Source: Dyella_A sp051962475 (lineage in GTDB: Bacteria > Pseudomonadota > Gammaproteobacteria > Xanthomonadales > Rhodanobacteraceae). From it: 64,000 nucleotides of DNA. The stretch is taken from the NCBI RefSeq assembly GCF_051962475.1, contig NZ_JBQCCF010000069.1:62001-126000 (forward strand), written 5' to 3'. Within the stretch, counting starts at the first letter, position 1. Every line of letters begins with the position of its first letter. Below are positions 32,934 to 42,236 of this stretch, in pieces. The translations under genes and the position numbers were made by a program. The notes under the pieces were generated by a model. That model ran no database searches. It saw only the letters and a program-made list of their open reading frames with translations, and was not told the DNA's origin.

Positions 32934-34622
32934 TCAGAGCAGCAGGCGGCGGATGTCGCCCAGCTGCTGCGCGAGGAAGGATGCAAAGCGCGCGGCGAGC
33001 GCGCCGTCGATCACGCGGTGGTCGTAGGACAGCGACAGCGGCAGCATCAGTCGCGGCGCGAAATCCTTGCCGTTCCACACCGGCTTCATCGCCGCCTTGG
33101 AGACGCCGAGGATCGCCACCTCCGGTGCGTTGACGATCGGCGTGAACGCAGTGCCGCCGATGCCGCCCAGCGAGGAGATCGAGAAGCAGCCGCCGGACAT
33201 GTCGGCCGGGCCGAGCTTCTTGTCGCGCGCCTTCTTGGATATCTCGCCCAGCTCGCGGGCGAGATCCAGCAGACCCTTCTTGTCGACGTCACGGATCACC
33301 GGCACCACCAGGCCATCGGGCGTGTCCACCGCGATGCCGATATGGAAGTACTTCTTGAGCACCAGCTTCTCGCCGGTCTCGTCGAGCGAGGCGTTGAACT
33401 GCGGGAATGCCTTAAGCGCTGCCACCACCGCCTTCATCTGGAACACCAGCGGGGTGATCTTCAGATCCTTGTTCTCTTCGCCGAGCTTCTTGCGGAAGGC
33501 TTCCAGCTCGGTGATGTCGGCATCTTCGTGCTGGGTGACATGCGGGATCATCGCCCAGTTGCGCGCCAGGTTGGCGCCAGAGATCTTCTGGATGCGCGAG
33601 AGCGGCTTCTCTTCGATCTCGCCGAACTTGGCGAAGTCGACCTTCGGCCACGGCAGCAGGTTGAGCCCGCCACCGGCCGCCACCGGCGCGCCCTGCACCG
33701 GACGCGCGCCCGAGGCGAGTGCGTGCTTGACGTAGGCGCTGACGTCCTCGCGCTGGATACGGCCGCCGCGGCCCGAGCCTTTCACCTGGCTCACGTCCAC
33801 GCCCAACTCGCGGGCGAACGCGCGGATCGCCGGGCTGGCGTAGGGCGCATCGCCCGGCATGACGATCTTGGCGTCGAACGGCGGGCGCGCCTGCGGCGCC
33901 ACATCGCCTTCCGGCACGTTGCCCGGCAGCACGCCCCGCGCGGCGATCGGCGACGGCTGCTCCTGGACCTTCGGGCCGCCCTGTGCCACCGGCATGCCGG
34001 CAGCGGCGGGCGCGGCGGCAAGCGCGGCGCCCGGCGCGCTCTCGCCGGCGGCCTCGATCAGCGCGATCAGGCTGCCCTCGGACACCTCGTCGCCGACCTT
34101 GAGCTTGAGCTCCTTCACCACGCCGGCGAACGGCGCGGGCACTTCCATCGTGGCCTTGTCCGACTCCAGTGTGACCAGGCCCTGGTCCTTGTTCACCGTG
34201 TCGCCGACCTGCACCAGAATCTCGATCACCGGCACACCATCGAAACCGCCGATGTCTGGCACGCGGGCCTCGCGCACACCGCCGGACGCGGCGGCCGGGG
34301 CCGGGGCCGGGGCCGGAGCGCTCTTGGCCAGCGCCTCGGCCTTAGCCGGTGCAGGCGCCGGAGCCGGAGCCGCCGCAACGGCGCCCTCGGCCTCGATCAT
34401 CGCGATCACCGTGCCTTCGGCCACCTCGTCGCCCAGCGCCACCTTGAGCTCCTTCACCACGCCGGCGAACGGCGCGGGAACCTCCATCGTGGCCTTGTCC
34501 GACTCCAGCGTGATCAGACTCTGCTCTTTTTCGACGCGGTCGCCGACCTTGATCAAGATTTCGATCACCGGAACCTTGTCGCCGCCGATATCCGGAACGC
34601 GTGCTTCTTTGAGGTCGGCCAT
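32934..34622 (-). CDS. aceF: Pyruvate dehydrogenase E2 (dihydrolipoamide acetyltransferase)
   Basis: 562 residues from the ATG at 34622 (AGGAG upstream). Two lipoyl domains with the same LESDKATMEVPAPFAGVVKE core (lysines K43 and K156), each followed by an Ala/Pro linker; a peripheral subunit-binding domain (about 243-285, SPAIRAFARELGVDVSQVKG); and the acetyltransferase domain with the DHRVIDG active-site His close to the C-terminus (about 534-540). It forms the core of the complex with AceE, encoded 25 kb away, and LpdA downstream. With the lipoyl domain on E3, the complex would hold three lipoyl types. Confidence 0.96.
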   Translation of the reverse strand: MADLKEARVPDIGGDKVPVIEILIKVGDRVEKEQSLITLESDKATMEVPAPFAGVVKELKVALGDEVAEGTVIAMIEAEGAVAAAPAPAPAPAKAEALAKSAPAPAPAPAAASGGVREARVPDIGGFDGVPVIEILVQVGDTVNKDQGLVTLESDKATMEVPAPFAGVVKELKLKVGDEVSEGSLIALIEAAGESAPGAALAAAPAAAGMPVAQGGPKVQEQPSPIAARGVLPGNVPEGDVAPQARPPFDAKIVMPGDAPYASPAIRAFARELGVDVSQVKGSGRGGRIQREDVSAYVKHALASGARPVQGAPVAAGGGLNLLPWPKVDFAKFGEIEEKPLSRIQKISGANLARNWAMIPHVTQHEDADITELEAFRKKLGEENKDLKITPLVFQMKAVVAALKAFPQFNASLDETGEKLVLKKYFHIGIAVDTPDGLVVPVIRDVDKKGLLDLARELGEISKKARDKKLGPADMSGGCFSISSLGGIGGTAFTPIVNAPEVAILGVSKAAMKPVWNGKDFAPRLMLPLSLSYDHRVIDGALAARFASFLAQQLGDIRRLLL

Positions 34623-34831
34623 GGGGACTCCTGGGGGAATGGGGGCGGGCCGCGGGAAACGGGCCACGGCAAGACTTCCATCATAACCAAGGCGCGCTGG
34701 CGACGGGACTGAAAACGTGTGCATCGCCACCGTTCGCCCACGTATGGCATGACCTTGGGCGCATGCCGGCTCTGGCCCGGGCACGTACGCTGGACCCGCA
34801 GGCGCCGCATCCGCAGCGCAGGAGGGAACCC

Positions 34832-35716
34832 ATGCTGGCCATTCGCGACCTGTCCAAGACCTACGCCAACGGCGTGCGCGCGCTACGCGAGGTGACGCTC
34901 GACATCCCGCACGGCATGTTCGGGCTGCTTGGCCCGAACGGGGCCGGCAAGTCGTCGCTGATGCGCACCATCGCCACTCTGCAGGATCCGGACTGCGGCA
35001 GCATCACGCTGGACGGCCAGGATTTGCTGGCCGACAAGCCAGCCGCGCGGCGCCTGCTCGGCTACCTGCCGCAGGAGTTCGGCGTCTACCCGAAGGTGTC
35101 GGCCGAGGCGATGCTGGACCACTTCGCCGTGCTCAAGGGCGTCACCGTGCGCGGCGAGCGGCGCGAACTGGTGCATGCGCTGCTGCGCCAGGTGAACCTG
35201 TGGGACGTGCGCAAGCGCAAGCTCGGCACGTTCTCCGGCGGTATGCGCCAGCGCTTCGGCATTGCCCAGGCGCTGATCGGCGCGCCGCGGCTGGTGATCG
35301 TCGACGAGCCCACCGCCGGTCTCGACCCGGAAGAGCGCAACCGCTTCCTCAACCTGCTGGCAGAGATCGGCGAGCGCACGGTGGTGATCCTCTCCACCCA
35401 CATCGTGGAGGACGTTACCGACCTGTGCCCGCGCATGGCGATCCTCGCCCAGGGCCAGGTACTGCTCACCGGCGAACCGCTGGAAGCGATCGCCAGCCTC
35501 GAAGGCCGCGTGTGGCGACGCACGATCGACAAGCACGAACTGGACGGCTACCGCGCCCGCATGACCATCCTCTCCACCCGCCTGATGGCCGGACGCACGC
35601 AGATCCACGTGCTGGCCGACAGCTCGCCGGGCGAGGGCTTCGTCGCTGTCGCGCCGGACCTGGAGGACGTGTACTTCGGCCGCCTGCGGGCGCAGGCCAC
35701 GACCCGCGCCGCCTGA
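34832..35716 (+). CDS. ABC transporter ATP-binding protein (paired with permease-peptidase)
   Basis: 294 residues from the ATG at 34832 (GGAGGGAACCC upstream). Walker A LLGPNGAGKSSLMRT, Q-loop YLPQEFGVYP, signature TFSGGMRQRFGIAQAL, Walker B RLVIVDEPTAGLD and switch His in ILSTHIVEDV are all intact. The C-terminal extension (EGRVWRRTIDKHELDGY onwards) is typical of ATPases driving ABC-2 permeases. It precedes the permease-M1 peptidase gene by 26 bases and must power it. Divergent from aceF. Confidence 0.93.
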   Translation: MLAIRDLSKTYANGVRALREVTLDIPHGMFGLLGPNGAGKSSLMRTIATLQDPDCGSITLDGQDLLADKPAARRLLGYLPQEFGVYPKVSAEAMLDHFAVLKGVTVRGERRELVHALLRQVNLWDVRKRKLGTFSGGMRQRFGIAQALIGAPRLVIVDEPTAGLDPEERNRFLNLLAEIGERTVVILSTHIVEDVTDLCPRMAILAQGQVLLTGEPLEAIASLEGRVWRRTIDKHELDGYRARMTILSTRLMAGRTQIHVLADSSPGEGFVAVAPDLEDVYFGRLRAQATTRAA

Positions 35717-35742
35717 CCGCGCCGCCACGCAGGGACGAGCCC

Positions 35743-38700
35743 ATGTTCTTCGAAATCTTCCGCTTCGAATGGCGCCAGCAGCTGCGCTCGCCGCTGCTCT
35801 GGGTGATCGCGGCGGTGTTCGCCGCGATGGCCTTCACCTTCACCAGCACCGACGCGGTGGCGCTCGGCGGCGCCACCGGCAACGTCTGGCGCAACGCGCC
35901 GATGGTGACGGTGAAGCTGATGTCGGTGCTCACCGTGTTCAGCATCTTCCTGGTGGCGCTGTTCGTGGCCGGCGCGGCGCTGCGCGACTTCGATCTGCGC
36001 ACCGCCGAGCTGATGTTCACCACGCCGGTGAGCCGGCGCGCCTACCTCGGCGGGCGCTTCGCCGCGGGCTACCTGGCCTGCCTGGCGATCCTCCTGGTGT
36101 GCGCGCTGGGGCTGGCCGCGGGCGGGTTGATGCCGTGGCTGGATGCGGCGCGGCTGGGGCCACCGCGCGCGATCGGCTACCTGTGGTCGCTGGCGGTGAT
36201 GGTGGCGCCCTCAATGCTGTTCATCGCCGGGCTGCTGTTTCTCATCGCCACCACCACGCGCTCGCTGCTGGCCACCTATGTGGGCGTAGTCGTGTACTTC
36301 GTGCTGCAGGTGATCACCGGCGCGCTGACCCGCGACGTCGACAACCATTGGCTCGCCGCCCTGCTCGATCCGTTCGGCGGGCGCACGCTGGCGATCGTCA
36401 CGCGCTACTGGTCGGCCGACGAACTCAACCACGCGCTGCCGCCGCTGAGCGGGATCCTGCTGTTCAACCGGTTGTTGTGGGGCGGCGTGGGGCTGGTGCT
36501 GTTCGCGGTGGCGTTCGCGCTGTTCCGGCCCGACCGCGAAGGCCTGTCGCCACCCCGGCGCAAGATGCGCGCCGAGCCGCCGCTGCTGCGACCGGCTACC
36601 AACGCTGCCATCGATGCCACGCTGGTGCGCGGCTGGCGCGCCACGCTGGCCCAGCTGCGCGCGCAGTGGCTGTTCGACACGCGCGCAGTGCTTACCGGCG
36701 TGCCGTTCCTGGTGATGCTGATCCTGGCGCTGGTCAATGTGCTGGCGATCCTGGCGCTGTCCGGCCAGCTCTACGGCACCGCCACCTATCCGGTGACCCA
36801 TCGCATGGTGGAGACGGTGGAAGGCGGCTTCCAGGTGATGCTCTACATCATCCTCACCTTCTACGCCGGCGAGCTGGTGTGGCGCGAACGCGCCGCCGGC
36901 GTGGCCGCGGTGAGCGACGCTTTCCCCACCCCGGACGGCGTGCCGCTGGTGGCCAAGCTGCTGGCGCTGTTCACAGTGGTGGGGGTGTTCCTGGCCACCG
37001 GCAGCATCGTGGCGATCGGCTGGCAGCTGGCCCACGGCTACACGCACCTGGAGCCGGGCCTGTATCTGGCCATGCTGGCGCTGGACGCCCTGCCCTACCT
37101 GCTGCTGGCCGCGCTGGCGGTGTTCTTCCAGGTCATCGCGAACAACCGCTTCCTCGGTTACCTGCTGACCATCGTGTGGCTGGTCGCCAGCCTGATCGGC
37201 TTCGGCCTGCTGGGCTGGGAGCACCACCTGTACAACTTCGGTACCGCGCCGGCGACGCCGTATTCCGACCTCAACGGCTTCGGCCACTTCCTGCCCGGCG
37301 CGCTGTGGTTCGACGGCTACTGGACGCTGCTGGCGATTGCGATGACGGTGGTGGCGGCGCTGTTCTGGGTACGTGGCAGCGTGCAGGGCTGGCGCGAGCG
37401 CAAGCGCGAGGCGCGGGCCCGGTTCACGCCGCCGATACGGCTGGCGCTGATCCTCGCGCTCGCCGGCTTCGCGCTGTGCGGTGGCTGGATCTTCTACAAC
37501 ACCAACGTGCTCAACACGTACCGCACCGGCGACGACGCCAACCGCCAGCGCGCCGACTACGAGAAGCAATACGCCCGCTACGCCGGGCTGGCGCAGCCGC
37601 GCATCACCGCGGTGCAGGCCGACGTCGACCTCGACCCGGCGCGTCGCCACCTTCACATGGTGGCGCACATGACCCTGGTGAACCGGCACGACGCGCCGAT
37701 CCGCGAGCTGCACGTCAACACCGATACCGACTTCACCACCACGCTGGCGTTCGCCCCGCACGAGGCGGTGACTGTCGACGCGCGTCTCGGCTACGCGATC
37801 TACCGGCTGAAGACGCCGCTGGCGCCCGGCGCCTCGATGCCGTTCGACGCCACGCTGGATTACGCGCCCAAGGGCTTCACCAACGCGCCGGAGGGTCAGT
37901 TCCTCGCCCACAACGGCACGTTCTTCAACAGCACCGTGCTGCCGCGCTTCGGCTACCAGCCGGACAATCAGCTCACCGACCGCAACACCCGCCGCAAGCT
38001 CGGCCTGAAGGAAGACGTGCCGCGCATGCCGCGGCTGGGCGACGAGGCGGCACGCGCCAACACCTACATCAGCAACGACTCGGACTGGATCCACTTCGAC
38101 ACCACCATCACCACCGCCGACGACCAGATCGCGATGGCGCCGGGTTATCTGCAGAGCGAGACCCGCGCCGACGGCAAGCGCACGTTCCACTACGTGATGG
38201 ACAAGCCGATGCTGGACTTCTTCTCGTGGATATCTGGCCGATACGCGGTCAAGAAGGACCGCTGGCACGACATCGCGCTGGAGGTCTACTACAACCCCGC
38301 GCACGCCTGGAACGTGGACGACATGCTGCAGAGCGCGAAGGATTCGCTGGCCTACTACGAGGCGAATTTCTCGCCCTACCAGTTCCGCCAGCTGCGCATC
38401 CTGGAGTTTCCCAACTACGCCAGCTTCGCGCAGTCGTTCGCCAACACCATTCCGTTCTCCGAATCGGTGGGTTTCATTGCCGACCTGCGCGACCCGTCGA
38501 AGATCGACTACGCCTACTACGTCACCGCCCACGAGGTGGCGCACCAGTGGTGGGCGCACCAGGTGATCGGCGCGAACATGCAGGGCTCCACGTTGCTCAG
38601 CGAATCGCTGGCGCAGTACTCGGCGCTGATGGTGATGAAGCACAGGTACGGCGCCGACCAGATGCGTCGCTTCCTCAAGTACGAGCTGGACAACTACCTG

Positions 38701-39321
38701 GCCAGCCGCGCCGGCGAGCCGGTACGCGAGGAACCGCTGGGCAAGGTGGAGAAGAACCAGACCTACATCCACTACCAGAAGGCGTCGCTGGTGTTCTACG
38801 CGCTGCAGGATTACGTGGGCGAGGACACCGTCAATGCCGTGCTGCGGCAGTTCCTGCACGACAAGGCGCTCCAGACGCCGCCGTACACCACCTCGCAGGA
38901 GTTCGTCGATGCGTTGAAGCGCGGCGTCGATCCGAAGTGGCACGGCCTGATCGACGACCTGTTCTGGAAGATCACCTTCTTCGACAACCGCCTCACCGAA
39001 GCCACCGCCAGGAAGCTGCCGGACGGGCGCTACCAGGTAACCCTGCAGGTGCACGCGGACAAGAGCTACGTGGACGGCACCGGCAAGGAAACCGCTGCCG
39101 TGCCGGACGTGCCGGTGGCGATTGGCGTGTTCGCCGCCTCCACGCGCGCTGGCGTGGACGGCAAACCGCTGTATCTGGAAAAGCGCGTGCTGCCCAAGGG
39201 CGACAGCACGGTCACCGTGGTGGTCAGCGGCAGGCCGGCCGAAGCCGGCGTGGACCCGTACAACGAGCTGATCGACCGCATCCCGGCCGACAACCGGCGC
39301 GCGGTCAGCCTGCAGCCCTAA
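35743..39321 (+). CDS. ABC-2 permease fused to M1-family metallopeptidase
   Basis: 1192 residues from the ATG at 35743. Residues 1-560 are an ABC-2 type permease with about 12 membrane helices (FAAMAFTFTSTDAVALGG, TTPVSRRAYLGGRFAAGYLA, LYIILTFYAGELVWRERAAG); from about 570 a periplasmic gluzincin peptidase follows, with HEVAHQWW at 930-937 as zinc site and Glu954 in LLSESLAQY as third ligand (19 residues between, one more than in PepN). PYQFRQLRILEFPNYASFAQ and the C-terminal VEKNQTYIHYQKASLVFYAL are M1-like. The substrate is unknown; transport coupled to peptide trimming is a reasonable guess. The same fusion exists in other proteobacteria. Confidence 0.92.
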   Translation: MFFEIFRFEWRQQLRSPLLWVIAAVFAAMAFTFTSTDAVALGGATGNVWRNAPMVTVKLMSVLTVFSIFLVALFVAGAALRDFDLRTAELMFTTPVSRRAYLGGRFAAGYLACLAILLVCALGLAAGGLMPWLDAARLGPPRAIGYLWSLAVMVAPSMLFIAGLLFLIATTTRSLLATYVGVVVYFVLQVITGALTRDVDNHWLAALLDPFGGRTLAIVTRYWSADELNHALPPLSGILLFNRLLWGGVGLVLFAVAFALFRPDREGLSPPRRKMRAEPPLLRPATNAAIDATLVRGWRATLAQLRAQWLFDTRAVLTGVPFLVMLILALVNVLAILALSGQLYGTATYPVTHRMVETVEGGFQVMLYIILTFYAGELVWRERAAGVAAVSDAFPTPDGVPLVAKLLALFTVVGVFLATGSIVAIGWQLAHGYTHLEPGLYLAMLALDALPYLLLAALAVFFQVIANNRFLGYLLTIVWLVASLIGFGLLGWEHHLYNFGTAPATPYSDLNGFGHFLPGALWFDGYWTLLAIAMTVVAALFWVRGSVQGWRERKREARARFTPPIRLALILALAGFALCGGWIFYNTNVLNTYRTGDDANRQRADYEKQYARYAGLAQPRITAVQADVDLDPARRHLHMVAHMTLVNRHDAPIRELHVNTDTDFTTTLAFAPHEAVTVDARLGYAIYRLKTPLAPGASMPFDATLDYAPKGFTNAPEGQFLAHNGTFFNSTVLPRFGYQPDNQLTDRNTRRKLGLKEDVPRMPRLGDEAARANTYISNDSDWIHFDTTITTADDQIAMAPGYLQSETRADGKRTFHYVMDKPMLDFFSWISGRYAVKKDRWHDIALEVYYNPAHAWNVDDMLQSAKDSLAYYEANFSPYQFRQLRILEFPNYASFAQSFANTIPFSESVGFIADLRDPSKIDYAYYVTAHEVAHQWWAHQVIGANMQGSTLLSESLAQYSALMVMKHRYGADQMRRFLKYELDNYLASRAGEPVREEPLGKVEKNQTYIHYQKASLVFYALQDYVGEDTVNAVLRQFLHDKALQTPPYTTSQEFVDALKRGVDPKWHGLIDDLFWKITFFDNRLTEATARKLPDGRYQVTLQVHADKSYVDGTGKETAAVPDVPVAIGVFAASTRAGVDGKPLYLEKRVLPKGDSTVTVVVSGRPAEAGVDPYNELIDRIPADNRRAVSLQP

Positions 39322-39343
39322 GCGCGGGCGCGATGCCCGCGCT
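39321..39343. terminator. Hairpin between convergent permease-peptidase and mscS genes
   Basis: AGCGCGGGC (39321-39329) pairs perfectly with GCCCGCGCT (39335-39343), loop GCGAT. It starts at the last base of the stop codon. No T-run. Confidence 0.5.
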
Positions 39344-39351
39344 CAGCCGGC

Positions 39352-40236
39352 TCAGCTCTGCCGTTCTGCGGCGGGCGGCAGGCTGCCCTGGATCACCGTG
39401 AGCTCGCGCTGCGGGAACGGAATGCTGATGCCGGCGCCATCGAAGGCCTCCTTGATCGCGCGCAGGAAATCGGTCTGCGTCGCCCACAGGTCATCGATGC
39501 GGGTCCAGCCGCGGATCACCAGATCCACCGAGCTCTCGCCCAGCGAAGAAGTCCACGCGCCCGGCGCCGGGTCTTTCAGGATGCGCGGATCGGCCTCGAA
39601 CAGCTTCTCGATCTCGGCCATCGCCGCACCAATGTCGTCCTTGTAGCCGATGCCCACGGTGAGCTCGAAGCGTCGCGTACCGCGGCGATTGAAGTTGATG
39701 ATCGCGTCGCCGCCGATCTTGGCGTTCGGGATGATCGCCTCGCGACCGTCGGGCATCACCAGCTGCGTGTACATCAGGTTGATTGCATCGACGCTGCCCA
39801 TCGTGCCGCCCACTTCGACGAAATCGCCCACCCGGAACGGGCGGAACAGCGCCAGCAGCACGCCCCAGGCCAGGTTGCTCAGCGAGCCCTGCAGCGACAG
39901 GCCGATCGCCAGGCCACCGGCGCCCAGTGCGGCCACCAGCGGCGCGGACGGCACCCCGGCCACCTGCAGCGCGGTGACGATGAGCAGGGCGATCAGAATT
40001 CCGTACAGCAGATTGCGCAGGAAGCTGGCCAGCGTGACGTCGAAACGGGCGCGACCAAAGGCACGCTCGGCCACATTCGCCAGCCGCCGCGCCACCCAGA
40101 TGCCCACCAGCACCACCAGCAGCGCGGCAGCCAGGCGCAGGCCGAGCTGGATGGCCTGGTCGCCGTAGCGGGCGAGGTCCTGCTGCGAAAAGGGAAGCGC
40201 GAGCGCCGCGGTGCGGCCGCCGAGGGCGTGCTGCAT
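39352..40236 (-). CDS. mscS: Small-conductance mechanosensitive channel (MscS family)
   Basis: 294 residues, ATG with AAGGAG. Three membrane helices; the pore-lining helix is VAALGAGGLAIGLSLQGSLS, a clear MscS TM3 with its Gly/Ala pattern, followed by NLAWGVLLALFRPFRVGDFV and the beta domain (GTMGSVDAINLMYTQLVMPD, IIPNAKIGGDAIINF). It opens under membrane tension on osmotic downshock. The C-terminal RELTVIQG is family-like too. Confidence 0.92.
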   Translation of the reverse strand: MQHALGGRTAALALPFSQQDLARYGDQAIQLGLRLAAALLVVLVGIWVARRLANVAERAFGRARFDVTLASFLRNLLYGILIALLIVTALQVAGVPSAPLVAALGAGGLAIGLSLQGSLSNLAWGVLLALFRPFRVGDFVEVGGTMGSVDAINLMYTQLVMPDGREAIIPNAKIGGDAIINFNRRGTRRFELTVGIGYKDDIGAAMAEIEKLFEADPRILKDPAPGAWTSSLGESSVDLVIRGWTRIDDLWATQTDFLRAIKEAFDGAGISIPFPQRELTVIQGSLPPAAERQS

Positions 40237-40366
40237 GGCCTGATCTCCTTAAGAACCCGAAAGGGATCAGCCTAGGCGGGGCGGCCGCGGAAACCAAGCC
40301 GGCGTGCGGCAGGTGGCACGACAACGCCGCCGCAACGGGTGCGGCGGCGTGAAGGGCAGCGGCCGC

Positions 40367-41173
40367 TCAGCGCGCGGCGACCTTGTCCTTGTCGACCTCG
40401 TCGTGGTCGCGACCGATCAGCTGGAGCGCGGCGCCGCTGGGCAGACGGAAATCCAGCTGCTGCTGCAACTGATCGAGCGCGGCGAGCTTCGGACACAGCG
40501 CCTGCGCCCGCACCTCGAGTTGATCGGCACGCGCGTCCACTTCCTTATCGATGGTCTTGTCGAGTGAATCGGCGCGCGCCTCCAGCGCCGCGATGCGCGC
40601 CTGGTCGCCGCTCAGCGCTGCCTTCACGGCACCGGCGGTCACCGTGCTGACCAGTTCGGACACGGCGCCCTCGACGCTGTCGCCGATGGTGTCGCCGAGG
40701 TCGTGCTGGGTCCACACCCCGCTGCCGAGCCCGGCGTCGATGCGCGAGAGCGCCTGGGCGTGATCGCGATTGAGGCGCGCCAGCAGGCGGGAGCGCTCGT
40801 CGCCATCTTCGGCAAACGTGGTGGCCACCGCGGTCAGCGCAGAGAAGCCGATATCCAGCCCTTCGCGGGCGATGCCGGCCACTTCGGGCAGCAGTGCGCG
40901 CACGGAGCGCTCGTAGTCGCGCAGGCGCGCGGCGTCCGCTGCGCTCACGTCAACTGCGCGCCCGTCCACGCGCAGCTGCCCGTCATGCATGAACACCTTG
41001 GTGGGGGCGCCGTCGTCACGATTGAAGGCGACCCCGGCGGCGTCCACCCGCACGTCGTAGTCGGTACTGAAGCTGCACTGATGATCGACATGGACAAGGC
41101 GGTCGTGCGCCTGGGCCTGCGAACCGAACGCGACGCCGATGGCCAGCGTCAGCAATGAGATTGTCTTGCGCAT
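40367..41173 (-). CDS. Secreted DUF2884 (YggN-like) protein, copy 1
   Basis: 268 residues from the ATG at 41173. Signal peptide MRKTISLLTLAIGVAFGSQAQA, then CSFSTDYDVRVDAAGVAF, KVFMHDGQLRVDGRAVDVSA and a long helical region (RLRDYERSVRALLPEVAGIA, then the ALEARADSLDKTIDKEVDAR stretch) ending LCPKLAALDQLQQQLDFRLP. Function of DUF2884 is unknown. A second, diverged copy lies 1.1 kb upstream at 42237, with the same order of elements. Confidence 0.8.
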   Translation of the reverse strand: MRKTISLLTLAIGVAFGSQAQAHDRLVHVDHQCSFSTDYDVRVDAAGVAFNRDDGAPTKVFMHDGQLRVDGRAVDVSAADAARLRDYERSVRALLPEVAGIAREGLDIGFSALTAVATTFAEDGDERSRLLARLNRDHAQALSRIDAGLGSGVWTQHDLGDTIGDSVEGAVSELVSTVTAGAVKAALSGDQARIAALEARADSLDKTIDKEVDARADQLEVRAQALCPKLAALDQLQQQLDFRLPSGAALQLIGRDHDEVDKDKVAAR

Positions 41174-41291
41174 GTGCGTATCCCCGTAGTGACGGCGAGC
41201 CCCCAAGGGCTGACCTGCAGTTCAGGATGCGCGGTGGCATGCGCCCGCCCATGGGCCAGGCGTCATGCCGTGCCATCAGTCACAACGGGCC

Positions 41292-41573
41292 TCAGCTGCG
41301 GCGATCGTCGATGTTGGCCACTTTCCCACCCAGCACGGTGACCGTGATGACGTGCCCGTCGCGGCTGTACTGCCAGCGCTCGCCCAGCCACGCGCCGTAC
41401 TCGTTGTTGATCGGCTCCCGGTACACCGGTTTACCCAGCAGCTCGATCACGCGCGTGGCGGTATCGCCCACGACCAGCACGTGGCTGTCCACGCGCAGCG
41501 TGTCCCCTGCGGCTGCAGCGTGCCAGGGCCCCACGAGGACGGCGAGTAACAGGTATCGGCATCGAGCACGCAT
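41292..41573 (-). CDS. Small secreted DUF2845-like protein
   Basis: 93 residues; ATG with GGAG six bases upstream. Signal peptide (RCRYLLLAVLVGPWHAAAA), then DTLRVDSHVLVVGDTATRVIELLGKPVYRE and GERWQYSRDGHVITVTVLGG, the short beta-rich fold of DUF2845/SmpA-like proteins in which a 'G..A..V..LLGKP' segment is repeated in outer-membrane assembly lipoproteins. It lies between the two DUF2884 genes. Confidence 0.7.
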   Translation of the reverse strand: MRARCRYLLLAVLVGPWHAAAAGDTLRVDSHVLVVGDTATRVIELLGKPVYREPINNEYGAWLGERWQYSRDGHVITVTVLGGKVANIDDRRS

Positions 41574-41672
41574 GGTCCATCTCCGTTTCGGTCCATTGCG
41601 GTCGGGCCAAGCCTAGCAGCCCGCTTTCCCAGCCCGATTCCCTGGCTGCGCTTCGCTGGTCCCGAAGGGGAA

Positions 41673-42110
41673 TCAGCGCGCCGCGAGCGCGAGACTGTGC
41701 ATGTCCAGGTGCACTGCGTGCACGCGCCCGGACAGCCGGCCGAGCTCCTTCGCCGCTTCGTGGGGCGCCCGCTCCAGCACCTGCTCGAACTGCGCCAGGA
41801 GGGCGGCTTCGCGGCGCGCCAGCAGACGGATCCACTGGCCATCGCTCAAGGTCATGCGGCGCACCCACCAGGTGGCCGGCCGCCAGGGCCGAGGCGTGTT
41901 CCAGCGACCGTGGGTCGCCGGGCGACCACCCTGGGCGGCCAGCTGCATCTGCAAATCGAGGATCAGCAGCTCCAGGGCCGCGGCGTTTTCCTGCAGCACC
42001 ACGCGCAAGCCCGGCTCCTCCACCTGCTGTGCCGCCTGCTGGCACAGGCGCTGCAGGTCGATGCTGCGGCGGATCAGGGCGTTGTAGAGCGGCTGCGATG
42101 CCAGCGACAC
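41673..42110 (-). CDS. Helical cytoplasmic protein of unknown function
   Basis: 145 residues from a GTG at 42110 behind GGGAGG. No signal peptide or membrane helix; predicted long helices (YNALIRRSIDLQRLCQQAAQ; LQENAAALELLILDLQMQLA; REAALLAQFEQVLERAPHEA; LGRLSGRVHAVHLDMHSLAL) suggest a four-helix bundle with a DUF2383-like look, but I do not assign it. Confidence 0.6.
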   Translation of the reverse strand: MSLASQPLYNALIRRSIDLQRLCQQAAQQVEEPGLRVVLQENAAALELLILDLQMQLAAQGGRPATHGRWNTPRPWRPATWWVRRMTLSDGQWIRLLARREAALLAQFEQVLERAPHEAAKELGRLSGRVHAVHLDMHSLALAAR

Positions 42111-42236
42111 GGCGCGTGGCCTCCCGTCGGTGGAGGTGGAAAAGTACCGACATGCTCGCGCCCGGCCGCTTACCCCCGGGTTAACCCGGCCGCCCCCGGC
42201 AAGGCGGGCTTTAGCTACGGTTCGCTTTCGCGCGAG

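Noticed and set aside
31152..34712. A 1186-codon open frame on the plus strand opposite lpdA and aceF
   Set aside because: It is antisense to two well-matched genes. The translation is rich in His, Gln and Arg without domains, as expected from the complement of high-GC codons.
36211..39054. A 947-codon minus-strand open frame opposite the permease-peptidase
   Set aside because: Antisense shadow of a gene with complete motifs; no family similarity, no ribosome site.
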